64,000 nt of DNA, from the NCBI RefSeq assembly GCF_042453785.1, contig NC_091662.1, positions 1,617,001-1,681,000 on the forward strand. Reading direction: 5' to 3'. A program made the translations under genes and the position numbers. Below the pieces are notes generated by a model. That model made no database searches. It was not told where the DNA came from and saw nothing but the letters and a program-made list of their open reading frames with translations. Each line of letters begins with the position of its first letter. Position 1 is the first letter of the stretch. Below, piece after piece: positions 47,789 through 57,785 of this stretch. The DNA is from Malus domestica. Taxonomy: Eukaryota; Streptophyta; Magnoliopsida; Rosales; Rosaceae.

Positions 47789-48397
47789 AGACCATCTCCA
47801 ATCCTTGGGATAAAACTAAAATTTTTAACGCAGAAAATTTAGGTTTTAACTCAGAAACAATTTTTCTGCTCCAACCCTTATGGGTTAAATTTTTAGCCCG
47901 AGATTATTAAATGAATTTAGGATATTTTTTTTTTCTTAAAGTAACTTAAAGAAAAAAATTGTGTAGACTACTCTAATTTAATTTTATGAACATTTTAACA
48001 TAAAAATATTTAGATTATGATAAATGTTGAAAAATCATTAAATCGACACCATGAAACTCGTGGAATACTATGAAAGAATATGAAACACGTGTAAGAATTT
48101 TTTTTAATTATTTTAGTTGTTGGATTTAAATTTGGACCGTTAGATTTTATTTTTTTTTACTGTTAGATTTGATCATACTAGATCTTAGCCGTTGCATTCA
48201 ATGAATTTATAAATATAAAACTAAAAAAAAATACACATATATGGTGGGCTAGCTAGTCCACTAACCCATGGAAAATTCTGAGCTAAATTTGTCGCGAAAA
48301 TAAGTTTTGAGTTAAAACTCATATTTGGCCCTAGAGTTGAAGTTGGGATAAGTTTAAAACCTAAATTTTAAGTTTTACTCCAAGAGTTGGAATTAGA
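47789..48397. mobile_element. Inverted-repeat element of about 0.6 kb
   Basis: The left side (CCATCTCCAATCCTTGGGAT, AAACTAAAATTTT) is mirrored by the reversed right side (CTAATTCCAACTCTTGGAGT, AAAACTTAAAATTT). The element is AT-rich, with TTTAACTCAGAAA and, reversed, TTTTAACTCAAAA deeper in. There is no ORF. It is probably a diverged non-autonomous transposon. Confidence 0.55.
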
Positions 48398-48825
48398 AAA
48401 ACATTCAAACATTACTCATATTAAAGGGTTAGTTTACAATATTATTCTTTAAAAGAAAAGTAGTACGGGTACCCATTAATTTGAACGATTATTTTGTAAA
48501 GCAATTACATTTACGCATACCCTACAATGTAATAGGACATATACAACGTAAACACTAATCTTGTTACGGTAATAGCAAAGTCAAATTTTCTACAACAATA
48601 AGTTATTGTTTGTTGTCCTTGCACCACGGCGTGGGTTCTTCCTAATCTAACAAAATCTATTGTTTTTTTTTTAACAAACTATATTAATTATCTACTACTA
48701 ACGGGAAGAGGGTGGACTTAACCTCACAATGAGTTAGCAATCATGTGGTTCACAATAACTCCTTGGTATGAACGCTCTAACAGTATTTTGACCAAAAAAA
48801 AAAAAGAATGCCCTAACAGTTATTG

Positions 48826-48828
<3 letters not shown>

Positions 48829-48868
<40 letters not shown>
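48829..48868. repeat. (TA)n microsatellite
   Basis: A run of TA dinucleotides of about 40 bp, followed by further TA-rich DNA. Confidence 0.9.
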
Positions 48869-48872
<4 letters not shown>

Positions 48873-49457
48873 ACATATATTTATTTATATATCTATATAT
48901 GAACTGCAGCTAAATTCCTTTCTTGAACAATCTGTGTATATGCATGAAATAGTTGATAAAAAAGATAAACTGGACAACCCTAGCTATATATGAGACAAAT
49001 ATTTCCAGACAAATGTACCAAAAGAAACTAAATATAGCTAGATTCAACATTTTTATACGTTACAACAAAAAAGACCAGCCAAGGTAACTTTTACACAAAA
49101 TATGCAAGGTACGAATTGGACTTCAACTCCTGGTCCCATCGATCCTAACAGATTTGTAGCACCTTTAGGATGATAGGATTTATTCCCTTTCTTATTATCA
49201 ATAAATTTTGAGGTTCTCTCATAACTTATAGTGGATTTAATTTACTTTTTCTTAAAAAGTAACAAATTAACTAAACAATTAATAATTCTATCACAGGAAA
49301 ACCAAAACTAATAATTGCAAATGGATGCAAATATAAGGAATAAGTTATGCCAACTAGCAAAGTTTGGCAGCTGCCTTTTGATCCTTGGCTACTTGCCCCC
49401 ATGTTCACGTGATGTGCTTCCTAGGGTTTTTTGTTTTGTTCCACTCATCACTATTCC

Positions 49458-49464
49458 TATATAA
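49458..49464 (+). promoter_or_regulatory. TATA box of the proline-rich protein gene
   Basis: TATATAA lies 92 bp before the chosen ATG (49550), in the context CCTATATAACACC. A CT-rich leader follows (49510-49535). This spacing fits a plant core promoter with a 5' UTR of about 60 bp. Confidence 0.6.
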
Positions 49465-49549
49465 CACCCTCGTTTCACTACAAACCCTTACAACAGCAGC
49501 ACTCTGCCACTCTCTCTCTCTCTCTTTCTCTCTCCAAAGACAGACAGAC

Positions 49550-50425
49550 ATGGCGGAGTCCAGCAAGCTCCATGCTCTCTTCCTCATTTGCTTGCTCTTC
49601 ATTTCCTCAGCCTCTCCAATCCTCGGCTGTGGCACTTGCGGCAAGCCAAAGCACAAGCCTGTTAAACCTAAACCAAAGACTCCCAAAGGACCCATAGTGG
49701 TTCCACCCATTCATGTCAAGCCACCTGGCGTCAAAATACCTCCAGTCACAGTCCCTCCCATCGTAAAACCACCAGTGACAATACCACCCATTGTCAAACC
49801 ACCAGTGACAATCCCACCCATCAAACCACCAGTGACAATCCCACCCATCAAACCACCAGTCACAATCCCACCCATTATCCCACCCATTGTAAAACCACCA
49901 GTCACAATCCCACCCATCGTAAAACCACCCGTTACAATCCCACCCGTCACAATCCCACCCATTAAGCCACCAGTGACCCTTCCTCCAGTAATCCCACCCA
50001 TCGTAAAACCACCAGTCACAATCCCACCCGTTACAATCCCACCCATTAAGCCACCAGTGACCCTTCCTCCAATAATCCCACCTGGGATAATCCCACCAGT
50101 CATAGGGGGGCCCCCAGCTACGAAGCCACCAAGTCCAGGGACACCATGCCCTCCACCGCCAGGGAACACGTGCCCCATTGACACATTGAAACTGGGTGCT
50201 TGTGTGGATCTTCTAGGCGGGTTGGTCCACGTTGGGCAGGGTGACCCGGTGGTGAACGAGTGCTGCCCGGTGCTGCAAGGGCTTGTTGAACTTGAAGCTG
50301 CAGTGTGCCTCTGCACTACTCTCAAAATCAAGCTTCTTAACCTCAACATCTTTGTCCCACTGGCTCTTCAGCTCCTTGTCACTTGTGGCAAGAGTCCTCC
50401 TCCTGGTTTCACTTGCTCTCTCTAA
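49550..50425 (+). CDS. Hybrid proline-rich protein with eight-cysteine (LTP-like) domain
   Basis: Secreted cell-wall protein, 291 aa, intronless in its coding part. The ATG at 49550 was chosen over the open frame to 49385 because it starts a clear signal peptide (LHALFLICLLFISSASPILG, cleavage near residue 26) and follows the TATA box and CT-rich leader. Mature regions: a Cys/Lys/Pro segment (CGTCGKPKHKPVKPKPK), about 14 repeats of the PPVTIPPI/IVKPP type (residues 55-190), then the eight-cysteine motif (TCPID, GAC, NECC, VCLC, VTC, FTC), an alpha-helical disulfide fold shared with lipid-transfer and seed-storage proteins. Family members such as the tomato 36.4-kDa PRP and Arabidopsis At2g10940 are thought to tie plasma membrane and wall. 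A donor-like GTAAGT at 50440 after the stop suggests a 3' UTR intron. Confidence 0.93.
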   Translation: MAESSKLHALFLICLLFISSASPILGCGTCGKPKHKPVKPKPKTPKGPIVVPPIHVKPPGVKIPPVTVPPIVKPPVTIPPIVKPPVTIPPIKPPVTIPPIKPPVTIPPIIPPIVKPPVTIPPIVKPPVTIPPVTIPPIKPPVTLPPVIPPIVKPPVTIPPVTIPPIKPPVTLPPIIPPGIIPPVIGGPPATKPPSPGTPCPPPPGNTCPIDTLKLGACVDLLGGLVHVGQGDPVVNECCPVLQGLVELEAAVCLCTTLKIKLLNLNIFVPLALQLLVTCGKSPPPGFTCSL

Positions 50426-51670
50426 AAGAAGAAATCTACGTAAGTTCTTAAGATAACCATGAAGTAATTAATTACTTAACTAGTGCTACGTAGTTACGTA
50501 CATTATATATCTAATCCGTAGCCTAACTTGAAACATGAACTTTATGGGATGGGTGGATTTTTTATTATATTCGTATTTACAAAGTTCTATTTTGTTTTGA
50601 AAATGTTAGTAAGACTTTAAAAAGTTCTATACCACTTTAAACATATAAAAATACATGAAATAAAATAAGAGTGCAGATTAATATTTTTGAATAACAACAA
50701 CAATTTTCTTTTGTTTATAATACGTACTCATTCCTAGCTAGATCGCTGGTCTTGGAAGTTGGAAATGAGTATTCTTTTAGGGATTCAAAAATGAATGCTA
50801 CACTTATTATCTAGTTGTACCATCTCTCTAATAGAGGTAAAGTCCATTAACATATGTGGGTCTCATCTCTATTAGAGAAATGATACAAATAATGGTACAA
50901 ATAAATGGTAAGAGTAGTATTTTTGAATTATATGCATTTTTGTTCACCACCGGCCTTCAAGTGGTAGTAATGCTCACCACTCGTTGGATGAGTTTACATT
51001 TTGAGATTGTGTCTATCCTATATACATATATCGAAATTTAAACTCATATAACCGAGATAAATAAGGTGATGAGCAAAAGTATTCCCTCCAAAAATGCAAG
51101 CAATTTTGTTTATGTTAAGCAACAAAAACATCACACACTAATATAATTAAAGAGGAATTAATAAATGATTTTTATTTTATTTTATCTAGATCTATCTTTA
51201 GCTATCGTACATATAAACACATTGCATTGAAAATTTCTCTTATGAACATTGTTTGATCACAGAATGTTGTCTTGATTTATGGCCTTGCAGATTGATGGAT
51301 CCAACAGAGCAATCGTTGGGAAGGGAACAATCGTCATGAGAGAATGTCGAGCCTCCCCCTCCCTACGTCCATTTGTTTAACTTTCCCCCCAATATTTTCT
51401 TATTTTGATTATTAATGGTATTGAGATGATGTTAATTTGGATGTGATATTGTACACACCATTTGTTTTTAATTGTGAAAGCATTGTTGCATGCATGTGTG
51501 TTTTATCTCAGGAATGAAAATTAAGCAATCAAAGATGTTTTTATCTTATCTTTCAATGACAAAAAATTAATAAAGATGCGTGGGAGATAAAAATAAGTGT
51601 GTGAATATTAATATCTTTATTCAGTATCCATTGCTCAACCCACAATCATCAATATGCTAACTCTAATGAC
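50426..51670. other. HyPRP 3' region with a possible 3' UTR intron
   Basis: Fifteen bases after the stop lies CTAC|GTAAGT (50440), and CCTTGCAG ends at 51290, so an 850-bp intron in the 3' UTR is possible, with a last exon from 51291 to about 51530. No ORF is supported. This is inference from splice signals only. Confidence 0.4.
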
Positions 51671-51675
51671 AAATC

Positions 51676-52134
51676 TGTAAGTCAAGATTTATAAGTTATA
51701 TAACAACTGACTCATATACCGATCTAACCACTAACCTGAGGAAGACATCGTCTCAGAAATAGGGTGAAGAACTGAGGCTCTTCTATATCTCTGCACTGAC
51801 CGGAAGCAAGACTCACTCAATGGGGCTTGAGAATTTCTGTATACTTGCGTATTTAGTGAGAGCACAAGGACCTCAGTTATATACTATATGTGATGGTCTT
51901 TGATTAGGAGTCCTCCCATTAAGTAAACCCTATCAAAGATTAACCTTATCACCGAAGATTACTTATGCATAAATCAGCTAGAAGAGTTCTAGTTTATCTA
52001 AGAATGTTTCTGACTTGTATACCTAAGTAATACAACTCCTTAAAAGTCTACCGCATGTGTTAATGTTAATCTCCTTGTCGTCCCAAAAGTCTTTGTACAA
52101 ATCACAAAGTGTTTGCTCTCAAATAGAACTTACA
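51676..52134 (-). repeat. 3' LTR of the copia element
   Basis: 459 bp, TG...CA termini. It matches the 57322-57780 LTR except at five substitutions, all in the part left of position 51890. The reversed terminal six bases TGTAAG/CTTACA form the short inverted ends. Confidence 0.97.
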
Positions 52135-52143
52135 TTCTCCCAC
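52135..52143 (-). other. Polypurine tract of the copia element
   Basis: The minus strand reads GTGGGAGAA immediately before the 3' LTR, the expected place for the plus-strand DNA primer. Confidence 0.85.
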
Positions 52144-52691
52144 TAGAGCAAATACTTTGTAAAGTTGTATAATCATACTGGAGTTGGGAAGGATATGAAT
52201 TGGCCATGAGATTAACTTGCGACACTTCTTAGTTTTCCAGTCTTCGTCATTGTTAAGCATTTATGAGAATTATAGGGCAACACACTCATTACACTGAAGA
52301 GTACCGTCCCCATAATTACTTGCAGTAAAGCTTATCAACACATAAGATTCCAACAAGATATATAGCATGTAAGACACAACCGAACATGTATTAATTATGT
52401 CAAACATTTGGTCCCTTTCAGAATCGAAAAACGATCCATGTGCTTCTATATAAAGCCCTCAGGTTGTCCGACACTGTATAATGAATAAGAATCCTAAACA
52501 GCATGCAAAAATATTCATGCATTATCATAGCTAACAGCTGAACCCTTTAAGGAAACTTGAACAACCTTTCAACTTTATTCTTTATTAGCTAAGAAAACTT
52601 CATTGTTAATACTCAAAACTTATCCTCCATAACATAAATTGTTATTGAATTAAAACTAGCATAAAAGTTTAAACCTGTTGCATAGCTCCCA

Positions 52692-55600
52692 CTAATTCGC
52701 TTCATCAAAACCAGCCAAGACTCCCATAGTGACATGCTTCTTGAAAACAATGGTGGGAACTGCTTTATTTAATGGATCAGCAATCATGGATCCAGTCTTC
52801 AAATAATCAACTTTAACTAGACCGACCATCACCTTCTCTCGAGTAATGAGATATTTTATATCCAAATTCCTTGTTGCATTAGACCTCTTATTATTCTTAG
52901 TAAAGAATATGGCTGCATTATTATCACAGAAAATCTGTATAGGTCTTGATATAGAGTCCACTACTTGAAGCCCAATAATGAAATTCTTCAACCAAACAGC
53001 TTGATTCACTGTTTCACAGACTGATAAATACTCTGCAACCATTGTTGATGCTGCCACAGTTCCTTGTTTGACAGACTTCCAAGAAACCACACCACATGCC
53101 ATTAAGAAAACATAACCTGTAGTCGACTTCATATCATCTGGACAACCTGCAAAATCTGAATCGCTATACCCTTCCAAAACCAAACTCTCGGTTCTTTTAT
53201 ACACCAACATATGGTCATTGGTTCTCTGAAGGTATCTCAAAACCCTTTTGGCAGCATTCCAGTGAGCTTCACTTGCATTGGATTGAAACCTCCCAAGCAC
53301 AGAAATGGTGAAAGCCAAGTCAGGCCTTGTGCACACCTGTGCATACATTAAACTTCCCACCAGGGAGGCGTATGGTTTGTCGTCCATAGCCTTCCTCTCT
53401 AAGTCTGTTTGTGGACACTGCAACTTACTCAATTTATCACCCTTCGATATAGGCATCTCAGTAGTTCCACACGAAGACATGTTAAACCTTCTTAACATTT
53501 TCTCTATATATGCTTTCTGTGACAATCCTAGCAAGCCTCTCCTTCTATCCCTTTTGATCTCAATGCCCAAAACATAAGTCGCTTCTCCCATGTCTTTCAT
53601 TTCAAAATGCTTCTGCAAAAAGGTTTTTGTATCATCCAACAAACTGTGACAATTCGTGGCAAGCAATATATCATCCACATAGAGAACTAGGATGATAAAG
53701 TTGCTCCCACTGAACCTTAGATAGATGCAATTGTCTGAAGGATTCTCGGTGAAGCCATGTTCTTTCACAATTCTATGAAATTTCAAGTACCACTGCCGTG
53801 ATGCTTGCTTCAATCCATATATGGATTTGTTGAGTTTGCACACTAGGTTTCTTCCTTCTCCCTCATTGAAACCTTCTGGTTGTCGTATGTAAATGCATTC
53901 TTCCAGGTCCCCATTCAAGAACGCCGTTTTTACATCCATTTGATGTAAAATCAAATCAAAGTGAGCCACCATAGACATGATAACCCTAAACGCATCCTTT
54001 GTCGACACGGGGCTGAATGTTTCTTTGTAGTCTACACCCTCCTTTTGTGTGAAGCCTTTCGCAACAAGCATGGCTTTGTGCCTTTCTATGTTTCCGTTTG
54101 AATCCCTTTTTGTTTTAAAAACCCATTTACATCCTATGGGTTTTGATCCTTCTGCCTGTTCCACTAAATCCCACACTTGATTGTTTGCCATCGAACTCAG
54201 TTCACTCTCCATGGCTTCTATCCATTTATCAGCATCTGGTCCTGCAATTGCTTCTTTGTAACTCATCGGATCATTAAACTCTGAAAGATCAGTGTCAACC
54301 TGTGTCAAATATACGAAATCATTTAGGGTTGTAGGTTTTCTAATCCTATATGACCTTCTTATATTTGCAGCACCCACAGTCGTGATGTTGTCTTCATGTG
54401 CATGGTGTTGTTGTTGTTGATTTTCTGTCACAACCTCTTCAAACACGTCTTGTACAACAGTGTTATCGTGCAGTTCGATGTCATGTGCAACCTCTATCTC
54501 GTTACATGGTTCATCAGAATCATTGCTTCCCATGTTCTCGGTTACTACAACTATTGGTGCCATAATCGCTGTGTTACGATCAACGTCTTCAACTGCTGCT
54601 TCTTTATTGTTTATTTGTTCTTCAAATACGAACCCTTCAACCCTTGTCCCAGAATCGATGCTTGAATCAGACTCCATGAAAACTGCTTTTCCAGTTTTGA
54701 CAATTCTTGTATTTTGGTTAGGGCAATAAAATCTAAAACCCTTTGATCTTTCAGCATATCCAATAAAATGACAACTGACAGTCTTTGAATCAAGTTTCTT
54801 GTAGCCTGGATTATATATCTTTGCCTCTGCTCTACAGCCCCATACATGCAAATGGTTTAAACTAGGTTTTCTGCCTGTCCATAGTTCGAAAGGTGTCCTT
54901 TCCACAAATTTTGAAGGTACCCTATTTAATATATAATTTGCAGTTTTCACTGCTTCACCCCACAAACAACTTGGCAGATTAGTTCTACAAATCATGCTCC
55001 TTACCATGTCCATGAGAGTTCTATTCCTCCTCTCGGCTACTCCGTTTTGCTCCGGAGTACCTGGTGTGGTATATTGGGCTACAATTCCATGTTCTTGCAG
55101 AAATAACGCAAAGGGTCCAGGATTTCTACCAATTTCAGTATATCTACCATAGTACTCTCCTCCCCTATCAGATCTTACAACCTTAATGTTCCTTTCCAAT
55201 TGATTTTCGACTTCACTTTTATAAATTTTAAAAGTTTCAAGTGCTTTAGACTTTTCTGAAATCAAATAAATGAAGCAAAATCTTGAGAAATCATCAATAT
55301 AAGTAATGAAATATTTGTTTCCTTCTAAGGTTTGTGTGGGAAAAGGACCACAAATGTCAGTGTGAATGATCTCTAAGGGTTGCTTACTCCTAGTTGAGCC
55401 TTCCTTCCTAGTGTTTGTCATTTTCCCTTTAATGCAATCCACACAAAAATCAAAATCATTGAAGTTTAATGGAGGGAGAATTTCGTTTTTGACAAGCAGT
55501 TCCATTCTTTGTTTAGAAATATGGCCGAGTCTCTTATGCCATAATATTGAAGACTGTTGAGTTTTGATTTTATCATCATGTACGTTGAAAACATATTCAG

Positions 55601-56906
55601 TTTGATTCAATTTAATTTGAAACATACCATCACTCATGAAACCATGCCCTACTTGAGAAGATTCATAAAAAACGTCAAAGCCCCTTTTATTAATAGTAAA
55701 ATAAAAACCCAATAACACTAGCTTTGAAATAGAAATCAACTTCCTTTTCATGGAAGGCACATAAACAACGTTATCTAACTCTAAATAAAAACCAAATTCT
55801 AGCTTTAGTCTAACACTTCCTAAGGCTTTGACTTCAACTCTTCTTCCATTGCCAACCGAAACTTTGACTTCATCCTTATTTGGTGTTCTCCTTGTTGTGA
55901 AGTCCTGTAATGAAGTTGTAACATGTATAGAAGAGCCCGAGTCAAGCCACCATTCAGTGCTAGGTATGTTAATTAAATTTGATTCAAAGCAAGCAAAAAC
56001 ATTTTTACCTTGCTTTGCTTCTTGTTTGGCAAGCCAAGCCTTATATTTGGGACAATTTTTCTTCATGTAGCCTGCCTTTTTGCAAAAATAGCACTTGAAA
56101 ACTGAAGGTTTATTAAGTTTGAAGTTTCTTTTAGGAGAGGGAACTGACTTGGTAGAATCCTTTTTGGCAGTATCGGGAACATAAGATTTAGTGGCCCTAG
56201 TGACACTTTGGACAAAGTTCACAGACTCAATTCTCTCTTTCTCAAACCTTTCTTTCTTCATCCTTTCTTCTTCACTCACACAAATAGCTATCAATTCATT
56301 CACATCCCATTTCTCACGTAGACCATTATAATAAACTTTGAGTTGTGTATAACTTTCAGGCAGAGAATTCATAATGACATGTACCAGAAAAGTATCAGAA
56401 ATTGGTACCTCGAGTGCATTGAGTTTTCCAGCAACGTCCACCAGTTTCAATATGTATTCTCGCACACTTTGAACCCCATCATATCTCATGGTAGTGAGAG
56501 CATTCATGAGATTACCTGTCTCAGTTTTTGGTGATTCCCTATACTTTGCCTCAATGGACTTCAGAAAATCTTTGGCATTTGTTTCATCAGGAAAGCCACC
56601 TCTCACCACATCTGTCATGCTCCTTTTGATGATTAATAGGGCAATTCTGTTGGATTTATGCCATTTTTCATACTTGGATTTCTGATTGGAGGTGCTGTCA
56701 TCAGTGAGTGCCGGAGGTTCTTCAGTTCTCAGTGCCAAATCCCAGTCCATAACTCCCAAAACGATTTCGAGATCTTGTTTCCACTTTCTGTAGTTGACAC
56801 CAGTAAGAGGCTCAACTGTATTGAGATTCAAAGAGCTGGGATTCACTGAAAAGAAAACGTTCATGATGTAAAGAGTATTAATCTTTAACCCCAAACCATA
56901 AATCAC
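52692..56906 (-). CDS. Ty1-copia Gag-Pol polyprotein (uninterrupted ORF)
   Basis: A single 1404-codon frame with no stop or frameshift; the likely start is the ATG at 56864 (residue 15, MNVFFSVNPSS). Order: Gag of the UBN2 type (residues 30-250), CCHC-type knuckle (272-285), protease DSG (Asp322), integrase HHCC zinc site (HKRLGH to CVDCIKG), integrase core with Asp517, Asp580 and Glu619, RT with YVDD at 1076-1079, then RNase H (SDSDFAG, FCDNNAA). All catalytic residues I could place are present. One oddity: in the zinc knuckle the histidine is replaced by Tyr280 (CYFCKKAGYMKKNC), a CAC-to-TAC type change that should weaken RNA packaging. Whether it is active is unknown. Confidence 0.96.
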   Translation of the reverse strand: MIYGLGLKINTLYIMNVFFSVNPSSLNLNTVEPLTGVNYRKWKQDLEIVLGVMDWDLALRTEEPPALTDDSTSNQKSKYEKWHKSNRIALLIIKRSMTDVVRGGFPDETNAKDFLKSIEAKYRESPKTETGNLMNALTTMRYDGVQSVREYILKLVDVAGKLNALEVPISDTFLVHVIMNSLPESYTQLKVYYNGLREKWDVNELIAICVSEEERMKKERFEKERIESVNFVQSVTRATKSYVPDTAKKDSTKSVPSPKRNFKLNKPSVFKCYFCKKAGYMKKNCPKYKAWLAKQEAKQGKNVFACFESNLINIPSTEWWLDSGSSIHVTTSLQDFTTRRTPNKDEVKVSVGNGRRVEVKALGSVRLKLEFGFYLELDNVVYVPSMKRKLISISKLVLLGFYFTINKRGFDVFYESSQVGHGFMSDGMFQIKLNQTEYVFNVHDDKIKTQQSSILWHKRLGHISKQRMELLVKNEILPPLNFNDFDFCVDCIKGKMTNTRKEGSTRSKQPLEIIHTDICGPFPTQTLEGNKYFITYIDDFSRFCFIYLISEKSKALETFKIYKSEVENQLERNIKVVRSDRGGEYYGRYTEIGRNPGPFALFLQEHGIVAQYTTPGTPEQNGVAERRNRTLMDMVRSMICRTNLPSCLWGEAVKTANYILNRVPSKFVERTPFELWTGRKPSLNHLHVWGCRAEAKIYNPGYKKLDSKTVSCHFIGYAERSKGFRFYCPNQNTRIVKTGKAVFMESDSSIDSGTRVEGFVFEEQINNKEAAVEDVDRNTAIMAPIVVVTENMGSNDSDEPCNEIEVAHDIELHDNTVVQDVFEEVVTENQQQQHHAHEDNITTVGAANIRRSYRIRKPTTLNDFVYLTQVDTDLSEFNDPMSYKEAIAGPDADKWIEAMESELSSMANNQVWDLVEQAEGSKPIGCKWVFKTKRDSNGNIERHKAMLVAKGFTQKEGVDYKETFSPVSTKDAFRVIMSMVAHFDLILHQMDVKTAFLNGDLEECIYIRQPEGFNEGEGRNLVCKLNKSIYGLKQASRQWYLKFHRIVKEHGFTENPSDNCIYLRFSGSNFIILVLYVDDILLATNCHSLLDDTKTFLQKHFEMKDMGEATYVLGIEIKRDRRRGLLGLSQKAYIEKMLRRFNMSSCGTTEMPISKGDKLSKLQCPQTDLERKAMDDKPYASLVGSLMYAQVCTRPDLAFTISVLGRFQSNASEAHWNAAKRVLRYLQRTNDHMLVYKRTESLVLEGYSDSDFAGCPDDMKSTTGYVFLMACGVVSWKSVKQGTVAASTMVAEYLSVCETVNQAVWLKNFIIGLQVVDSISRPIQIFCDNNAAIFFTKNNKRSNATRNLDIKYLITREKVMVGLVKVDYLKTGSMIADPLNKAVPTIVFKKHVTMGVLAGFDEAN

Positions 56907-57306
56907 ATCTTCAACATCTTTAGATTGATGAATATGTGAAAACTTTCTTTAATCATATCATTTTTATAGTCAACATTCGAATTTCTGTAATTAAAATCAC
57001 AAGCCTTTGTGGTTTGACAATATTAATTTGATTCAAATATATATATAAAATGATATGCTGCTCAAATTCGAAGCATGAAAGAAAAATCATCTTTAGATGA
57101 TCAATAATCATGTCTTGAATTTTAAGCACCATCACTAGTACATGTATCGATTGAAAAACATAATATCCTTATGATCAAGGATAACTTTAGTCATCCTTGA
57201 ACGTGTTTTATATATTTTTCCTTGATGATACAGTTCCAGTTCCATAACCTGCAAGACAGAATGAAATTTCTTGATGCCTTTCACATAGGGTCAGATGATA
57301 TGTGAG

Positions 57307-57319
57307 GGCTCTGATACCA
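57307..57319 (-). other. Primer-binding site, initiator tRNA-Met type
   Basis: The minus strand reads TGGTATCAGAGCC two bases inside the 5' LTR, complementary to the 3' end of plant initiator tRNA-Met, as is standard for copia elements. Confidence 0.93.
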
Positions 57320-57321
57320 AA

Positions 57322-57780
57322 TGTAAGTCAAGATTTATAAGTTATATAACAACTGACTCATATACTGATCTAACCACTAACCTGAGGAAGACATCGTCTT
57401 AGAAATAGGGTGAAGAACAGAGGCTCTTCTGTATCTCTGCACTGACCGGAAGCAAGACTCACTCAATGGGGCTTGAGAATTTCTGTATACTTGCGTATTT
57501 AGTGAGAGCACAGGGACCTCAGTTATATACTATATGTGATGGTCTTTGATTAGGAGTCCTCCCATTAAGTAAACCCTATCAAAGATTAACCTTATCACCG
57601 AAGATTACTTATGCATAAATCAGCTAGAAGAGTTCTAGTTTATCTAAGAATGTTTCTGACTTGTATACCTAAGTAATACAACTCCTTAAAAGTCTACCGC
57701 ATGTGTTAATGTTAATCTCCTTGTCGTCCCAAAAGTCTTTGTACAAATCACAAAGTGTTTGCTCTCAAATAGAACTTACA
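57322..57780 (-). repeat. 5' LTR of the copia element
   Basis: 459 bp, same length and ends as the other LTR. It should hold the element's promoter on the minus strand. Confidence 0.97.
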
Positions 57781-57785
57781 AAATC

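Larger units (their letters stand above)
45935..49549. other. Spacer with microsatellites and an inverted-repeat element, then HyPRP promoter
   Basis: No gene is supported over 3.6 kb. A (CT)n run lies at 46437-46482, an inverted-repeat element at 47789-48397 and a (TA)n run at about 48829-48868. The CT run near a possible leader could mark an unannotated non-coding transcript, but I see no hairpin precursor or ORF to support it. Confidence 0.5.
51671..57785 (-). mobile_element. Complete Ty1-copia LTR retrotransposon with AAATC target duplications
   Basis: The element spans 51676-57780 (6105 bp), flanked by AAATC at 51671-51675 and 57781-57785. The LTRs are 459 bp each, start TGTAAG and end CTTACA, and differ at five positions by eye (about 98.9% identical), so insertion was recent. 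It is transcribed on the minus strand: 5' LTR 57322-57780, primer-binding site, one long ORF, purine tract, 3' LTR 51676-52134. Domain order protease, integrase, RT, RNase H makes it copia-type. It lies between the proline-rich protein gene and CNOT10. Confidence 0.97.

Noticed and set aside
49385-49549. Upstream start for the proline-rich protein
   Set aside because: It would place 55 residues before the signal peptide and overlaps the TATA box and CT-rich leader; the ATG at 49550 fits better.
49711-50349. Gly-rich open frame on the minus strand
   Set aside because: It is the antisense of the proline repeats; the repeat structure alone keeps it open.
53010-53030. Possible loss of a catalytic Glu in the copia RNase H (STMVAEY)
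   Set aside because: I recall other plant copia lineages with STMAAEF or STMYAEF at the same place, so a non-Glu residue there is normal; the following Glu is kept.
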